From positions 182,776,652 through 182,840,651 of the forward strand of contig JBOZIK010000001.1 of assembly GCA_051453625.1 (NCBI GenBank): a stretch of DNA of 64,000 bases. Reading direction: 5' to 3'. Under the pieces are notes generated by a model that saw only the letters and a list, made by a program, of their open reading frames with translations, had not been told where the DNA came from and did no database searches. Shown here in pieces: positions 1 through 10,554 of this stretch; position 1 is the stretch's first letter, and each line of letters starts with the position of its first letter. The position numbers and the translations under genes were made by a program. Source of the stretch: Welwitschia mirabilis. Taxonomy: Eukaryota; Gnetophyta; Gnetopsida; Welwitschiales.

Positions 1-1560
1 TTTACATAAGATAAGGATCTAGTTACTTAGAGGTCAATCTATTGTATAAAAAATGTACTCNNNNNNNNNNGTTGATAATGTATAGAATGTTTACATTTTT
101 TATATAGATAATTAAGTTGGACTAATCTAATTTTAAGATTTTCATAAAAGTCTATAAGATTAAGTTTATGAAAAGAATGATAAGAGTTATAACGCACATT
201 AACTAGTAAAATACAAACTTTTTCATACAAAAGTTCATAAAATGAAAAACTAAGAAAATTACATCAAATAGTATGATAAGCTTAAAAAAATCATTAATCT
301 TAAAAGCTCAAGATAACTTATTTATGGAGATAATTTTTTAAAGTAATTTTTTTATTTTTCTATCTGCATTTTTATTTGATTATTAGTTTGTAGATGATAA
401 GCATAAGCTACTNNNNNNNNNNNNNNNNNNNNNNNNNNNNNNNNNNNNNNNNNNNNNNNNNNNNNNNNNNNNNNNNNNNNNNNNNNNNNNNNNNNNNNNN
501 NNNNNNNNNNNNAAGGATATAGTTACTTAGAGGTAAACTTATTGTGTAAAAAATGTACTCCAGTATTGTATAAAAGAATGAGTTAACCAAGTTCAAACTT
601 TTTATGAAGTAACTTTTTATCATGTTTAAACTTATCTTGGGCTTTATAAATGAGTTGATAATGTATAGAATGTGTACATTTTTTATATAGATGATTACAT
701 TAGACTAATCTAATTTTAAGATTTTCATAAAAGTCTATAAGATTAAGTTGATGAAAAGAATGATAAGAGTTATAACGCACATTAACTGATAAAACACAAA
801 CTTTTTCATACAAAAGTTCATAAAATGAAAACTAAGAAAATTACATCAAATAGTATGATAAGATTAAAAAAATCATTAATCTTAAAAGCTCAAGATAACT
901 TATTTATTGAGATAATTTTTTAAAGTAATTTTTTTATTTTTCTATCTGCATTTTTATCTTGATTATTAGTTTGTAGATGATAAGCATAAGCTACTCTATG
1001 TTTAATTGCAATAGATAAAAGAAGTTTCCTAAAAATTTAATTAATAAAATGAGTTTCTTTATCACTAATGATAATTCTAGAAAAACCAAAATATTAAAAA
1101 ATGTAAGATCTAACAAAAGTATAAATAGTTTGAGCACCATCCATAAAATAAGAATAACTTTAACCCATTTAGTAACATAATCAGCAATGACTAAAATATA
1201 GTTCTTATAATTAAAAAGTGGTTTAATAAGACCTATAAAATTAATTAACTAATAATAAAAAGGTTTACATTGAGGAATAGGTTTAAGGGGCATCTTATGA
1301 GAATGAATAAGCCTATCATAATGTTGACAAGAATCACACCTTCTAGCAAAATTAAAAGAGTCATGAAAAAGACTAGGCTAATAAAAATTAGAGTGAAGAA
1401 TTTTCATTTGCTATTTTATATCTACTTAAATGACTTTGATAAACATCACCATGATAAAGATGAAAGATTTTTAATTTTTCTCATTTAGTCATACATTTTC
1501 TCATGATTTGGTCTTTGCAGCTATAGTAAAGATGTGGCTCTATCATTTCATAATCACCTA
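1..1560 (-). pseudogene. Gypsy-A1 integrase, decayed
   Basis: Integrase joins retroelement cDNA into host DNA. On the minus strand near 1370-1290 I read the zinc-finger end FARRCDSCQHYDRL followed by KMPLKPIP. Then come the catalytic-core pieces NFIG (D changed to N), YILVIADYVTKWVKV, ISDKETHF (the second catalytic Asp retained) and HRVAYAYHLQTNNQDKNADR, matching the family pattern HRVATPYHPQT. The last part, YEKVCVLSV through FHQLNLI, matches the Athila C-terminal stretch. At least four in-frame stops are visible. The piece at 16-412 is repeated at 513-995 around a 100-N gap and lacks an internal stretch of about 90 bp near the ten-N run at 61-70. Confidence 0.85.
16..995. repeat. Duplicated gap flanks inside the Gypsy-A1 integrase
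   Basis: The sequence 16-412 is repeated at 513-995, separated by N at 413-512. The copies differ by scattered substitutions, and the left copy lacks a segment present at about 560-660. It may be a false duplication from joining two haplotypes or two reads of the same locus. Confidence 0.85.
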
Positions 1561-1731
1561 TTCTATGAAGAAAGGATTTTAGTTGATTATGAATCCAATG
1601 TTATAGTGTTTTCATGTTAATATGATAATTAACTATATCAGCATACCAAGGAGGAGGATGAGGAAAAGATATGACAAATAGTTGTTCATATAAAAAAGAA
1701 TAATCAATTATAAGATCATCAAGAGAATATG

Positions 1732-2278
1732 NNNNNNNNNNNNNNNNNNNNNNNNNNNNNNNNNNNNNNNNNNNNNNNNNNNNNNNNNNNNNNNNNNNNN
1801 NNNNNNNNNNNNNNNNNNNNNNNNNNNNNNNNNNNNNNNNNNNNNNNNNNNNNNNNNNNNNNNNNNNNNNNNNNNNNNNNNNNNNNNNNNNNNNNNNNNN
1901 NNNNNNNNNNNNNNNNNNNNNNNNNNNNNNNNNNNNNNNNNNNNNNNNNNNNNNNNNNNNNNNNNNNNNNNNNNNNNNNNNNNNNNNNNNNNNNNNNNNN
2001 NNNNNNNNNNNNNNNNNNNNNNNNNNNNNNNNNNNNNNNNNNNNNNNNNNNNNNNNNNNNNNNNNNNNNNNNNNNNNNNNNNNNNNNNNNNNNNNNNNNN
2101 NNNNNNNNNNNNNNNNNNNNNNNNNNNNNNNNNNNNNNNNNNNNNNNNNNNNNNNNNNNNNNNNNNNNNNNNNNNNNNNNNNNNNNNNNNNNNNNNNNNN
2201 NNNNNNNNNNNNNNNNNNNNNNNNNNNNNNNNNNNNNNNNNNNNNNNNNNNNNNNNNNNNNNNNNNNNNNNNNNNNNN
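1732..2278. other. Assembly gap (547 N)
   Basis: Unresolved sequence inside Gypsy-A1 between the RNase H and integrase regions. Nothing can be read here. Confidence 0.99.
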
Positions 2279-2399
2279 TTATGTTTTCCTATCTTATCAA
2301 TGCTGATAATATTAAATTATTACATGAGAAGGATCCATCAAATGAGTCTAGCACTAGAATCTTTCTTAGTCATGAGGTATCTAATAGTGCATGGTTAGT

Positions 2400-2640
2400 T
2401 TAAACATTTGTATAAAAATCTAAAAGATAGTATCTAAGAGTGTTAAGGTAAAAGATTATGGAAAACATTTCTTTTTTAATAGTAGTATAATTCATTTGAG
2501 CTTTAAAATTTTTTTTGCAATGATAAGATATAGTTTTAGAATCATTTTCATACTTTTATCCAAGAATCCCACCCCTAACAATATTACTAGCATTACACAT
2601 TAATTTAAAATCTTAATCGGGTCTCATTATAGTAGGTGCA
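2400..2640 (-). pseudogene. Gypsy-A1 RNase H domain, decayed
   Basis: RNase H removes RNA from the RNA-DNA hybrid during reverse transcription. The minus strand reads DFKLMCNASNIVRGGILG, then SKTISYHCKKNFKAQMNYTT, then KKEMFSIIFYLNTLRYYLL. These match the gypsy patterns LMCDASDxAxGAVLGQ, IYYASRTLNxAQxNYTTTE and KELLAVVFALxKFRSYLLG. The first catalytic Asp (CDAS) is Asn here, a G-to-A type change. It continues from the RT at about 2650 without a clear break and runs into an N gap on its C-terminal side. Confidence 0.85.
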
Positions 2641-2649
2641 AAAGATATT

Positions 2650-3520
2650 TAGTCTTTAAGTATTTCAAAAGCAAACTAACAAGATTTATTCCATTTAAAT
2701 TTAACTTCTTTTTGAAGTAACGAATGAAGGGATTTATAAATTTTAGTATAATCCTAGATAAAATTATAATAAAAATCACAATAACCAAGGAAATATCAAA
2801 CTCATTTTACATTTGTTGAAGAGATTGGATTTTTAGTGATACTTATGTTTTTAGGGTTTATTCTAATTTCTTTACTAGAAATTTAGTGATCTAAGGCAAT
2901 TCAATTATTAACTAAAAAGAAAATATTATTTTAACTCAAATAGAAGCCACTTTAAATGCACTTATCAAGGACTTTCTCTAACCTTTTTAAGATTTATTTA
3001 ATGTTTTTGCCATAGATTAAGAATTCACCCATAAAAATTTCAATTGAATCCTTTAACATATCAGAAAATATATTCATCATTACACATTGAAAAGTATTAA
3101 GAATATTACAAAGTCCAAAAACATGTGTCTAAAAGTAAATATTCCAAAAGATGAAGCAAAAGTTATTTTTGCTTGATTCTCACTAGCTATACAAACTTAA
3201 TTATAATCACTATACCCATCAAGAAAGTAATAAAAGGCATATCTTTAAATTCTATTAAGTATTTGGTCAAAGAAAGGTAAAGGACAATGGTCTCTCTTTG
3301 TTACTTCATTTATCTTTCTAAAATTAATACACATTCCCCACTTCCCATCTTTCTTAAGCATGATCATCAAAGGACTAATTCATCTAATATCAGATATGGT
3401 GTAAATTTTGGCATTCATTAATTTAATGATTTCATCTTTTACAACTTGTTTAAGGAATAGATTTAGTTTATGTTAGGATTACGTAATAGGTTTTACATTA
3501 TCCTCAAATATATTTTATAT
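2650..3520 (-). pseudogene. Gypsy-A1 reverse transcriptase, decayed
   Basis: The minus strand gives the RT core: SPLMIMLKKDGKWGMCINFR, then KINEVTKRDHCPLPFFDQIL, then YYFLDGYSDYN, then SENQAKITFASSFGIFTFRH. The gypsy family pattern is KKDGKWRMCIDYRKLNxATxKDHFPLPFIDQML, FLDGYSGYNQI, and EDQEKTTFTCPFGTFAYRRMPFGLCNAP. Downstream, MNIFSDMLKDSIEIFMGEFL corresponds to the MSIFSDMVExxIEVFMDDFSV active-site block, so the second D of the active-site DD pair is replaced. Frame jumps and several stops show that it is not functional. The N-terminal part falls in the N run at 3626-4263. Confidence 0.9.
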
Positions 3521-3625
3521 TGAACAATGGAAGTAGGAATGGCTGTTAAATCTTTGTGGGTCTAAGTAAAGGCATTTATCTTAGTATTAAATAATGCTAT
3601 TAAAATTAATTATTATTAATAAGAA

Positions 3626-4263
3626 NNNNNNNNNNNNNNNNNNNNNNNNNNNNNNNNNNNNNNNNNNNNNNNNNNNNNNNNNNNNNNNNNNNNNNNNNNN
3701 NNNNNNNNNNNNNNNNNNNNNNNNNNNNNNNNNNNNNNNNNNNNNNNNNNNNNNNNNNNNNNNNNNNNNNNNNNNNNNNNNNNNNNNNNNNNNNNNNNNN
3801 NNNNNNNNNNNNNNNNNNNNNNNNNNNNNNNNNNNNNNNNNNNNNNNNNNNNNNNNNNNNNNNNNNNNNNNNNNNNNNNNNNNNNNNNNNNNNNNNNNNN
3901 NNNNNNNNNNNNNNNNNNNNNNNNNNNNNNNNNNNNNNNNNNNNNNNNNNNNNNNNNNNNNNNNNNNNNNNNNNNNNNNNNNNNNNNNNNNNNNNNNNNN
4001 NNNNNNNNNNNNNNNNNNNNNNNNNNNNNNNNNNNNNNNNNNNNNNNNNNNNNNNNNNNNNNNNNNNNNNNNNNNNNNNNNNNNNNNNNNNNNNNNNNNN
4101 NNNNNNNNNNNNNNNNNNNNNNNNNNNNNNNNNNNNNNNNNNNNNNNNNNNNNNNNNNNNNNNNNNNNNNNNNNNNNNNNNNNNNNNNNNNNNNNNNNNN
4201 NNNNNNNNNNNNNNNNNNNNNNNNNNNNNNNNNNNNNNNNNNNNNNNNNNNNNNNNNNNNNNN
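3626..4263. other. Assembly gap (638 N)
   Basis: Unresolved sequence between the protease/RT linker and the RT core of Gypsy-A1. Just right of it (4264-4408, minus strand) the string NLKLNLKYLPSGLK matches the LELKPLPxHLKY linker that precedes RT in Athila-type elements. Confidence 0.99.
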
Positions 4264-4408
4264 ATTTTAGTCCACTAGGTAAATATTTTAGATTTAATTT
4301 TAGATTTTTAGTTTCTATCAATTTTGTATCAAAGTTAACTGTTGTCTCAGACCATTGTCTAGATGATTGGGATGGATGACCTCCATCAAAATATGAAATC
4401 TTAGCCAT
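4264..4408 (-). pseudogene. Gypsy-A1 protease-RT linker fragment
   Basis: An open stretch on the minus strand ends with KNLKLNLKYLPSGLK next to the N gap. Plant gypsy polyproteins carry a conserved xLELKPLPxHLKYxYLG string a little ahead of the RT core, so this fits the gap position between protease and RT. No stop interrupts these codons. No separate function is implied. Confidence 0.65.
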
Positions 4409-4734
4409 TTTTTGATGTTTGACTTCTTTCAGATTGCAGTTTTAGTTTCTTCACTCTATTGATCAAAATAGTTAGTTTTTAAATGCTTATAGTTGAGTTG
4501 ATCATCATTGAAAGCTTTCAAGTTTTATACTTCAAGTGGATCATCATATAAGATAGGTTTATAAAGCATTAATCATCTCTCTTTAAGTGGATGATGCTGT
4601 AAAAATAGTGTTGGCTTAATTTCTTCTTTACTATTTAACTTATTACCTAGGTCCTTTTTAGAAGTATCAAAACTCTAATAGTAAACTTTTTATTTTCTTA
4701 GTAATATTTCATCATTTTAGTTTTTATATTAATA

Positions 4735-5060
4735 ATATAATAGGATATTGTACAAAAAATTCTCTACCTAGAAGTAGTGGATAATCTTTATTATGCATAA
4801 CTCTAATCACAGCCACATATATTAGATAAAATGCTTTCTTAATTTAAATTATTAAATCTTTTATTATTCCTAAAGATTTCTTCAGTCATGTATCTGCCAG
4901 TTCTAAGATAATACATGTAGGATCATTTCTAATTTTCAAATTAAGTCATTGATAAATGTTAAAGAAAGTATATTAAAACTCACTTCTATATCAATTAAGG
5001 CTTTCTTTATTCTTTTATTTCTTATTAAAGTAATACTAATTGTTGTCATCTTTAGATTCT
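4735..5060 (-). pseudogene. Gypsy-A1 aspartic protease, decayed
   Basis: Retroelement protease cuts the Gag-Pol polyprotein. The minus strand reads KKALIDIEVSFNILSLTFIN, matching the gypsy pattern KALCDLGASVNLMPLSVYE, with the catalytic D kept but G changed to E. It is followed by ILELADT, KKSLGIIKDLII and DYPLLLGREFF, matching LQLADRS, PxGVVEDVLVKV and xPLILGRPFL. Two or three stops interrupt it. Its place between gag and RT is as expected. Confidence 0.8.
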
Positions 5061-5399
5061 TAAATTTTGGACATTTTTGTGAAACTAAGTTGGCTATAGA
5101 GTGGGTTAATAAGACTTTAATAGAAATGTTTTATTTTTATTTCCTTCTAATTAGATCTTTTCATAACTTATAATATTTAGGATTTTATTACAAGAGTTTG
5201 TAAGATGATAATTTTATACTTATGTCTTACATTAAGGCTTGAAGATGATAATCAAAGGTAGGATTGATATTTAATCTATTAAGCCAAAGGACAGTAAGTT
5301 TCTTACCTTTATTTTAAAAAGATTTTTTTGTATTAAGATTATTATTTAAAGGGGAAGAAAAAGTATGATTTTCTAATATTTCAATATCCTCTTATTTTT

Positions 5400-7130
5400 T
5401 ATCATTTTTATCTTTTTGAGAAGTTGAAGCCTCATGGTGGGAGGTATTATATCATTTCCACTTCTTGTCACAACATTACAATTTTTTCTTACTTCATTAG
5501 GACTTGGTAAAGGTTGTGTTGCAAGTGATCCTTCTGATCTTTAATTTGCAAGCATATCTTGTTAAAGAAATTTACTAAATTTTTAATGTTGTTTGAAATT
5601 CTCTTCTCTTAAGATTTTATTAATTCATCAATGTAATTTGTAAGTGAATCATTTTGATTTTGAGAATTTTATTTTCTTGTTAACAATTTGAGTTGCTTGA
5701 TTAGAAGTCTGAATTATTTGTTTGAAAGTTAGTATTCTCAAATCTATTTCTAAATGGTTGGAAATTTGGATGATTTGCTTGAAAGTTCTTGCATTTGTTT
5801 TCAAAAGATTGAAAATAAGGTTATCCATTCATCCTAGGTTTAATTGGTTTTGATTTTGATTTCTAAAGTTTGAAAGTTTTTGGTTGAATGCATACACCTC
5901 TTCATAAATTTTCTCTTTGTAGGTAGGCAATAAAGAATATTATTTAATTACAAGATAGTTATATTCATACAAATCATAAGTTATAATTACATTCTTTTTA
6001 GTTAATACTTTTACATTTAAAATCATTTGAGTGTATTTTTATAATGTTGTTATAAAATCCTTAATAACATTTATTGGTTCTTTTTTTGTTTTTAATTCTT
6101 CCTTTTCTTATTTTACTTCTTTAAGAACTTTTATTATTTGGCCTACAACACGATTTTCTTTAAGTGTTGATTTAGGCTATGTTTAACTTACTTCTACTAG
6201 TTAGTTTAATAATCTTTATGCATTTTCTAATGTAAGATTCATTAAATTTCCTCCATGTGAGAAATGTATAAGTTATTTGATTTGGCTATTAAGTTTACTA
6301 TAGAAATAATATACTAATTCTTTTTGAGTAAATACATCTATAGGATTAGAATGTATGGCAATGAAAAATTATTCATAAGTAGAGGCATACTATAAATAAG
6401 GTTGTTATTAAAAATTTGTTACTTCTTTCTTTCTTTTTCTAATTATTGTTACACTTATAAATCTTTTTATAAATACTTTTTGAACTTGGTTTTATGCTTT
6501 AAAATTTTATATGGATAGANNNNNNNNNNNNNNNNNNNNNNNNNNNNNNNNNNNNNNNNNNNNNNNNNNNNNNNNNNNNNNNNNNNNNNNNNNNNNNNNN
6601 NNNNNNNNNNNNNNNNNNNTAAATGCATCTATAGGATTATAATGTATGGCAATGAAAAATTATTCATAAGTAGAGGCATACTATACATAAGGTTATTATT
6701 AAAAAATTGTTACCTCTTTCTTTCTTTTTCTAATAATTGTTTCACTTATAAATCTTTTTATAAATACTTCTTGAACTTGGTTTCATGCTTTTAAGATTTT
6801 ATATGGATATATCTTAACCATAATTTTACATTTTCTTTTAAAGTAATGGGAAAGATAATCATATAAGTATGATAACTAATTTCTTTTTTACTATTTCTGG
6901 AAGTNNNNNNNNNNNNNNNNNNNNNNNNNNNNNNNNNNNNNNNNNNNNNNNNNNNNNNNNNNNNNNNNNNNNNNNNNNNNNNNNNNNNNNNNNNNNNNNN
7001 NNNNCTGGAAGTAAGCACTAATTATTCGATGTCATCTAAATGTTGGAAGGACTATTCATCATTTTATCCATTAAAAATAGAATACAAGTTTAAATTTATT
7101 AACTTAACATCATCACCAGGATGTATTTTA
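5400..7130 (-). pseudogene. Gypsy-A1 gag, decayed
   Basis: Gag is the capsid-forming structural protein. On the minus strand the N-terminal part (7130-7030) reads HPGDDVKLINLNLYSIFNG and SFQHLDDIE. The central part (6900-6650) reads MIIFPITLKENVKLWL and VFIKRFIS, matching the gypsy gag pattern RLFPFSLxDKAKxWL and KFLxKFF. The C-terminal part (6270-6170) reads HGGNLMNLTLENA. A second copy of this gag, at 54012-54640, has PTFSREDEEDPIQHIKDIE at the equivalent place. No zinc knuckle was seen. Gaps at 6520-6619 and 6905-7004 are flanked by repeated sequence. Confidence 0.75.
6329..6809. repeat. Duplicated gap flanks inside Gypsy-A1 gag
   Basis: Sequence 6329-6519 recurs at 6620-6809 across 100 N with a few substitutions. 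A further 8-bp overlap (CTGGAAGT) flanks the next gap at 6905-7004. Confidence 0.9.
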
Positions 7131-7816
7131 AGAGGATTTTGGATTTTATACTTCTTATTTATAATTAGTTATTTAAGAGTAATATTAGCATTTGGATTTA
7201 TAGGGATAGACGAGGTTCTGATCATGATGGGGGAATTAAGTAAATCTTCTCACTCAATTCTTAAAATATTTCGCATATATGGGATGTGTGTGCCTAGGCT
7301 TAGCTTGTAGTTGATTAAACCTTTTTAAATATTTTCTTTGATTAATAACTTCTCTCTTCAATATTTTGTCTTTTTATCCAAGTTTACCATTTCCCAACAT
7401 GCTTACTTCTATTTTTTTAAGCATCATCTCTATGATCATCTGGATGATGTGCTTAGATGATAGAGGACACAAAAAATCCAAAAACCAAAAACATAGAAAA
7501 ATAGAATCATGAAATAACATAGAATAAAAACTGATAGTCATCCTCTAAGTCATCTAGATGATAGAGGGGATGATAGGAAAACCTTAGTTATTATGAAAAT
7601 AAAAAGCCCTAAGTTTTATAGGAAATCATCACTGCATGTTATCTGGATGATGATGGGATGACAGGGCATTATTTTCAGAATGCAAAATGAAAACTGTGGA
7701 AATAAAAACCTATGTTTCTACTATAAGAATATAATACTAATATTACAAAAAAAAATCTAAATCAAAATTCAAAATACTTATTTGAGCAATAATAACTCTC
7801 ATACTTCAAGTAGTCT
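7131..7816. other. Gypsy-A1 leader between gag and primer site
   Basis: No protein is recognised. On the plus strand the stretch 7420-7680 carries several copies of a CATCTGGATGATG-like word, which also occurs inside the LTR near 8970-9000. On the minus strand this is the 5' untranslated leader between the primer site and gag. Confidence 0.5.
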
Positions 7817-7835
7817 TCCTCAATAATGGTGTCAA
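7817..7835 (-). promoter_or_regulatory. Primer binding site, Asp-tRNA type (Gypsy-A1)
   Basis: On the minus strand the 19 bases are TTGACACCATTATTGAGGA. The plant gypsy site complementary to the 3' end of tRNA-Asp is TTGGCGCCGTTGCCGGGGA. The two agree at 12 of 19 places, and all seven differences are G-to-A or C-to-T. It sits five bases inside the LTR end at 7841, the correct place for minus-strand DNA priming. Confidence 0.8.
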
Positions 7836-7840
7836 GATGC

Positions 7841-9239
7841 TGTGATATGTATTTGTGTAAATGTTACATTCTTAAAAAAATCTTGAAAATCATATATATA
7901 TATATATATTACATAATATAATACTAATATATATGGGAGTGATTCAAATGTTATAATTCTATCATAGGCACATGCAAGAAGAAATAGAATTAATTTCAAA
8001 ATAAAATACTTATGTAATCTCTAAATAGAATAATAACAATATAAACAAACACACTACACAAATGAGATGCAAGTTTTATTTTCAATATAATATTTATATG
8101 ATTACCAAATTAATATGTCATTGAGATTAGTCCTATATAACCTAAATCAATTAAAAAATTCCATCACTACATTAAGATCAATCTAAGTTATGAGGTGCAT
8201 TAAATAGAATATGAAAACTATGTAAAAGTGATCTATGAAATGAAATGCAATGCATTTAAACTAATGATGTAAACTTTAATAAAGGTTGTCCTTATGATCT
8301 ATATCACAAATAAAGCTATCATAAAATCATAAGCAATAAGAACCATAAGGAAGATGCACATAACATATTATATGAAAAGAAAAATAGAGTTTTTATTAAG
8401 TATAATCAACATCATTATTAAAAGTAGTAATACCTCAATGAAGAATATAGAGACCAACACCAAAAAATACATTTTTCTGCAATAACAAGAAATGGACCTC
8501 CTATCTGTCGTTCTCCTATCATGAGAATTTTTAGTATCAAAGAAAATAAATTTGAAGTTGAGGGAAAAGAAAGTATTTATTATAAACACAGATTCTAAAA
8601 ATAATAGACACTAATAGATGTAGTAAAACCCTAACAGTCATGCAAGAAGATGCAAGACANNNNNNNNNNNNNNNNNNNNNNNNNNNNNNNNNNNNNNNNN
8701 NNNNNNNNNNNNNNNNNNNNNNNNNNNNNNNNNNNNNNNNNNNNNNNNNNNNNNNNNNNCACTAATAGATGTAGTAAAACCCTAACAGTCATGCAAGAAG
8801 ATGCAAGACATATGGTAAAAGTTTGGTGAGATTTGGTAAAGCATTATTTTTAGGTATCATCTTACTAATCATTAGGATATAATAGGAGATTATACCACAT
8901 CATACAAGTTTCACATCAATTGCCAAATTACTCCAGTAAGTATCCTTACTAGCATAACTATTTCTATCATTGCTATAGTCATCTGGATGATGCAGTGGAT
9001 GATAGACTTCATAAGAATATTTCTTGTGTCAGATTAGCCTCTTTAATTATAAGATTATTACTTTAGATAAGAAGTATTATAATTTACTTTAAATGCTATC
9101 AAATGTAATGAAGATTGTAGGTTTTTGTGATATTTGTCTTAGCTCTTCATTATCATTAAAACTTAACATAAACTTGTTTAATACTTTATAAAACTACTTA
9201 GAATATCCTATCAAATACAAACAATTTAGTAGTGCAATA
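7841..9239 (-). repeat. 5' LTR of Gypsy-A1
   Basis: On the plus strand the LTR begins TGTGATATGTATTTGTG next to the primer site and ends AGTGCAATA. The A2 LTR at 55327-56406 begins TGCGGTGTGTATTTATG and ends AGCACAACA. Over the first 21 bases the two differ only by transitions. The A2 copy is about 1.08 kb. The A1 copy appears longer, partly because of a 100-N gap at 8660-8759 flanked by a 51-bp repeated block (8609-8659 and 8760-8810). No host gene is seen in it; the short ORF at 8368-8589 is antisense noise. Confidence 0.75.
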
Positions 9240-9483
9240 GGAACATATACCAAATGGTAGTAAAACAAAATATAAGGTAATGACCTCTTGAAAAAAAAAA
9301 AAAAAAAAAAAAAAATATCATGAATGCGTAACTAGAAAAATGATCTGATAAAACTATCATGTTTAAAATCTTAATTAAGTAAGATAAATATCAAAAATAA
9401 AAACAAGAGTAATAAAATATATCTAAATACTTGTAGATGCATTAAGCATCATGGCAAAAAAAAGTGCTTCAATTAAAATGTCA
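9240..9483. other. Spacer with an A25 run
   Basis: Outside the Gypsy-A1 LTR. A run of 25 A occupies 9291-9315. No coding potential is recognised. Confidence 0.6.
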
Positions 9484-10330
9484 CTACATATTTTAGGAGA
9501 AGTGAGAAATTACATCTAAAAAATTAAAGCAATTTTTGAATTATAACCAAACATCTATTTAAAAAGGATGTAAGAAAAAACTTATTCAACCAACTTATTA
9601 TAAGATGAATCAATCATATTAAAATATCTTTAACAAAAGTAAGGAATAAAATGTAATGTATGTGTTAGATCTCTCTAAAGTTGAATTCACTCTTGATATG
9701 ATTAGAACCATAGATAGAATAAATACTAAACATACTAGTGGCATCCAATTTCTTTGGGAAAATTTTGCTATTTACAAAAATGAATCATTTTTAGAACTAG
9801 ATCAAATTATTGCTATTCATAAAGAATATTTAGTAGTACAATTAGATAAACCTTATNNNNNNNNNNNNNNNNNNNNNNNNNNNNNNNNNNNNNNNNNNNN
9901 NNNNNNNNNNNNNNNNNNNNNNNNNNNNNNNNNNNNNNNNNNNNNNNNNNNNNNNNCTACATATTTTAGGAGAAGTGAGAAATTACATCTAAAAAATTAA
10001 AGCAATTTTTGAATTATAACCAAGCATCTAATTAAAAAGGATGTAAGAAAAAAACTTATTCAACTAACTTATTATAAGATGAATCAATAATTTTAAAATA
10101 TCCTTAATAAAAGTAAGGAATAAAAGGTAATGTATGTGTTAGATCTCTCTAAAGTTGAATTCACTCATGATATGATTAGAACCATAGATAGAATAAATAC
10201 TAAACATACTAGTGGCATCCAATTTATTTGGGAAAATTTTTCTATTTACAAAAATGAATCATTTTTGAAACTAGATCAAATTTTTGCTATTCATAAAGAA
10301 TATTTAGTAGTGCAATTAGATAAACCTTAT
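9484..10330. repeat. Duplicated gap flanks around the unidentified frame
   Basis: Sequence 9484-9856 recurs at 9957-10330 across a 100-N gap (9857-9956) with a few percent visible differences. The left copy of the frame starts at 9656, the right copy at 10130. Confidence 0.9.
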
Positions 10331-10537
10331 TTGGCTACTTTAAAGGCTACTATTCATGGTCAGCTACTAATATGATGGGGGATAAGCTTCATTGTCAAGA
10401 GGAAAATAACCCAGATCACTAGAGAAGTCTTCTAAATGACTGCTCAGTGGTGAAGGATGAATAAGTGCAAAGATATCCAGGAGGTTTTCCTATATGCAGC
10501 AAAGCAGGATATGAACTTTGGTTTAACTAATTACTAA
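10130..10537 (+). pseudogene. Unidentified decayed coding region
   Basis: I do not recognise this protein. The frame opens with ATG at 10130 and runs 81 codons to TGA at 10373. It continues in the same phase to TAA at 10535 with only three internal stops in 135 codons, far fewer than such AT-rich DNA gives by chance. Near the start it reads MYVLDLSKVEFTHD, in the middle IFAIHKEYLVVQLDKPYLA, and near the end CKDIQEVFLYAAKQDMNFGL. A second partial copy at 9656-9856 (67 codons before N) differs by five residues in the shared part. It lies 17 bp before the Copia-1 LTR. It could be a fragment of a host gene or of another element. No signal peptide or membrane segment is evident. Confidence 0.5.
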
Positions 10538-10554
10538 ATTTTACATGCTAGGCA

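Larger units (their letters stand above)
1..9239 (-). mobile_element. Gypsy-A1: degenerate Athila-like Ty3/gypsy LTR retrotransposon, 3' end off window
   Basis: Read on the minus strand, the region gives, from high to low coordinate, 5' LTR (7841-9239), Asp-tRNA primer site (7817-7835), gag (about 7130-5400), protease (about 5060-4735), reverse transcriptase (about 3520-2650), RNase H (about 2640-2400) and integrase (about 1560-1). RT before integrase is the Ty3/gypsy order. The integrase end contains a string YEKVCVLSVNVRYNSYHSFH that lines up with the FGKACHLPVELEHKAYWA stretch I know from Athila-type integrases. Every frame is broken by stops and small shifts, so the element is dead. The 3' LTR would lie left of position 1. 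Lengths are inflated by N runs and by duplicated gap flanks. Confidence 0.9.

Noticed and set aside
1729-2403. Long open frames made mostly of X (also 3594-4379, 16480-17004, 26296-27094, 34285-35070, 35359-35913)
   Set aside because: They are N runs read as open; only the few real codons at the ends carry information.
9291-9315. A25 run as the tail of a LINE or processed pseudogene
   Set aside because: No LINE or gene sequence could be recognised upstream on the plus strand; the region before it is the Gypsy-A1 LTR.
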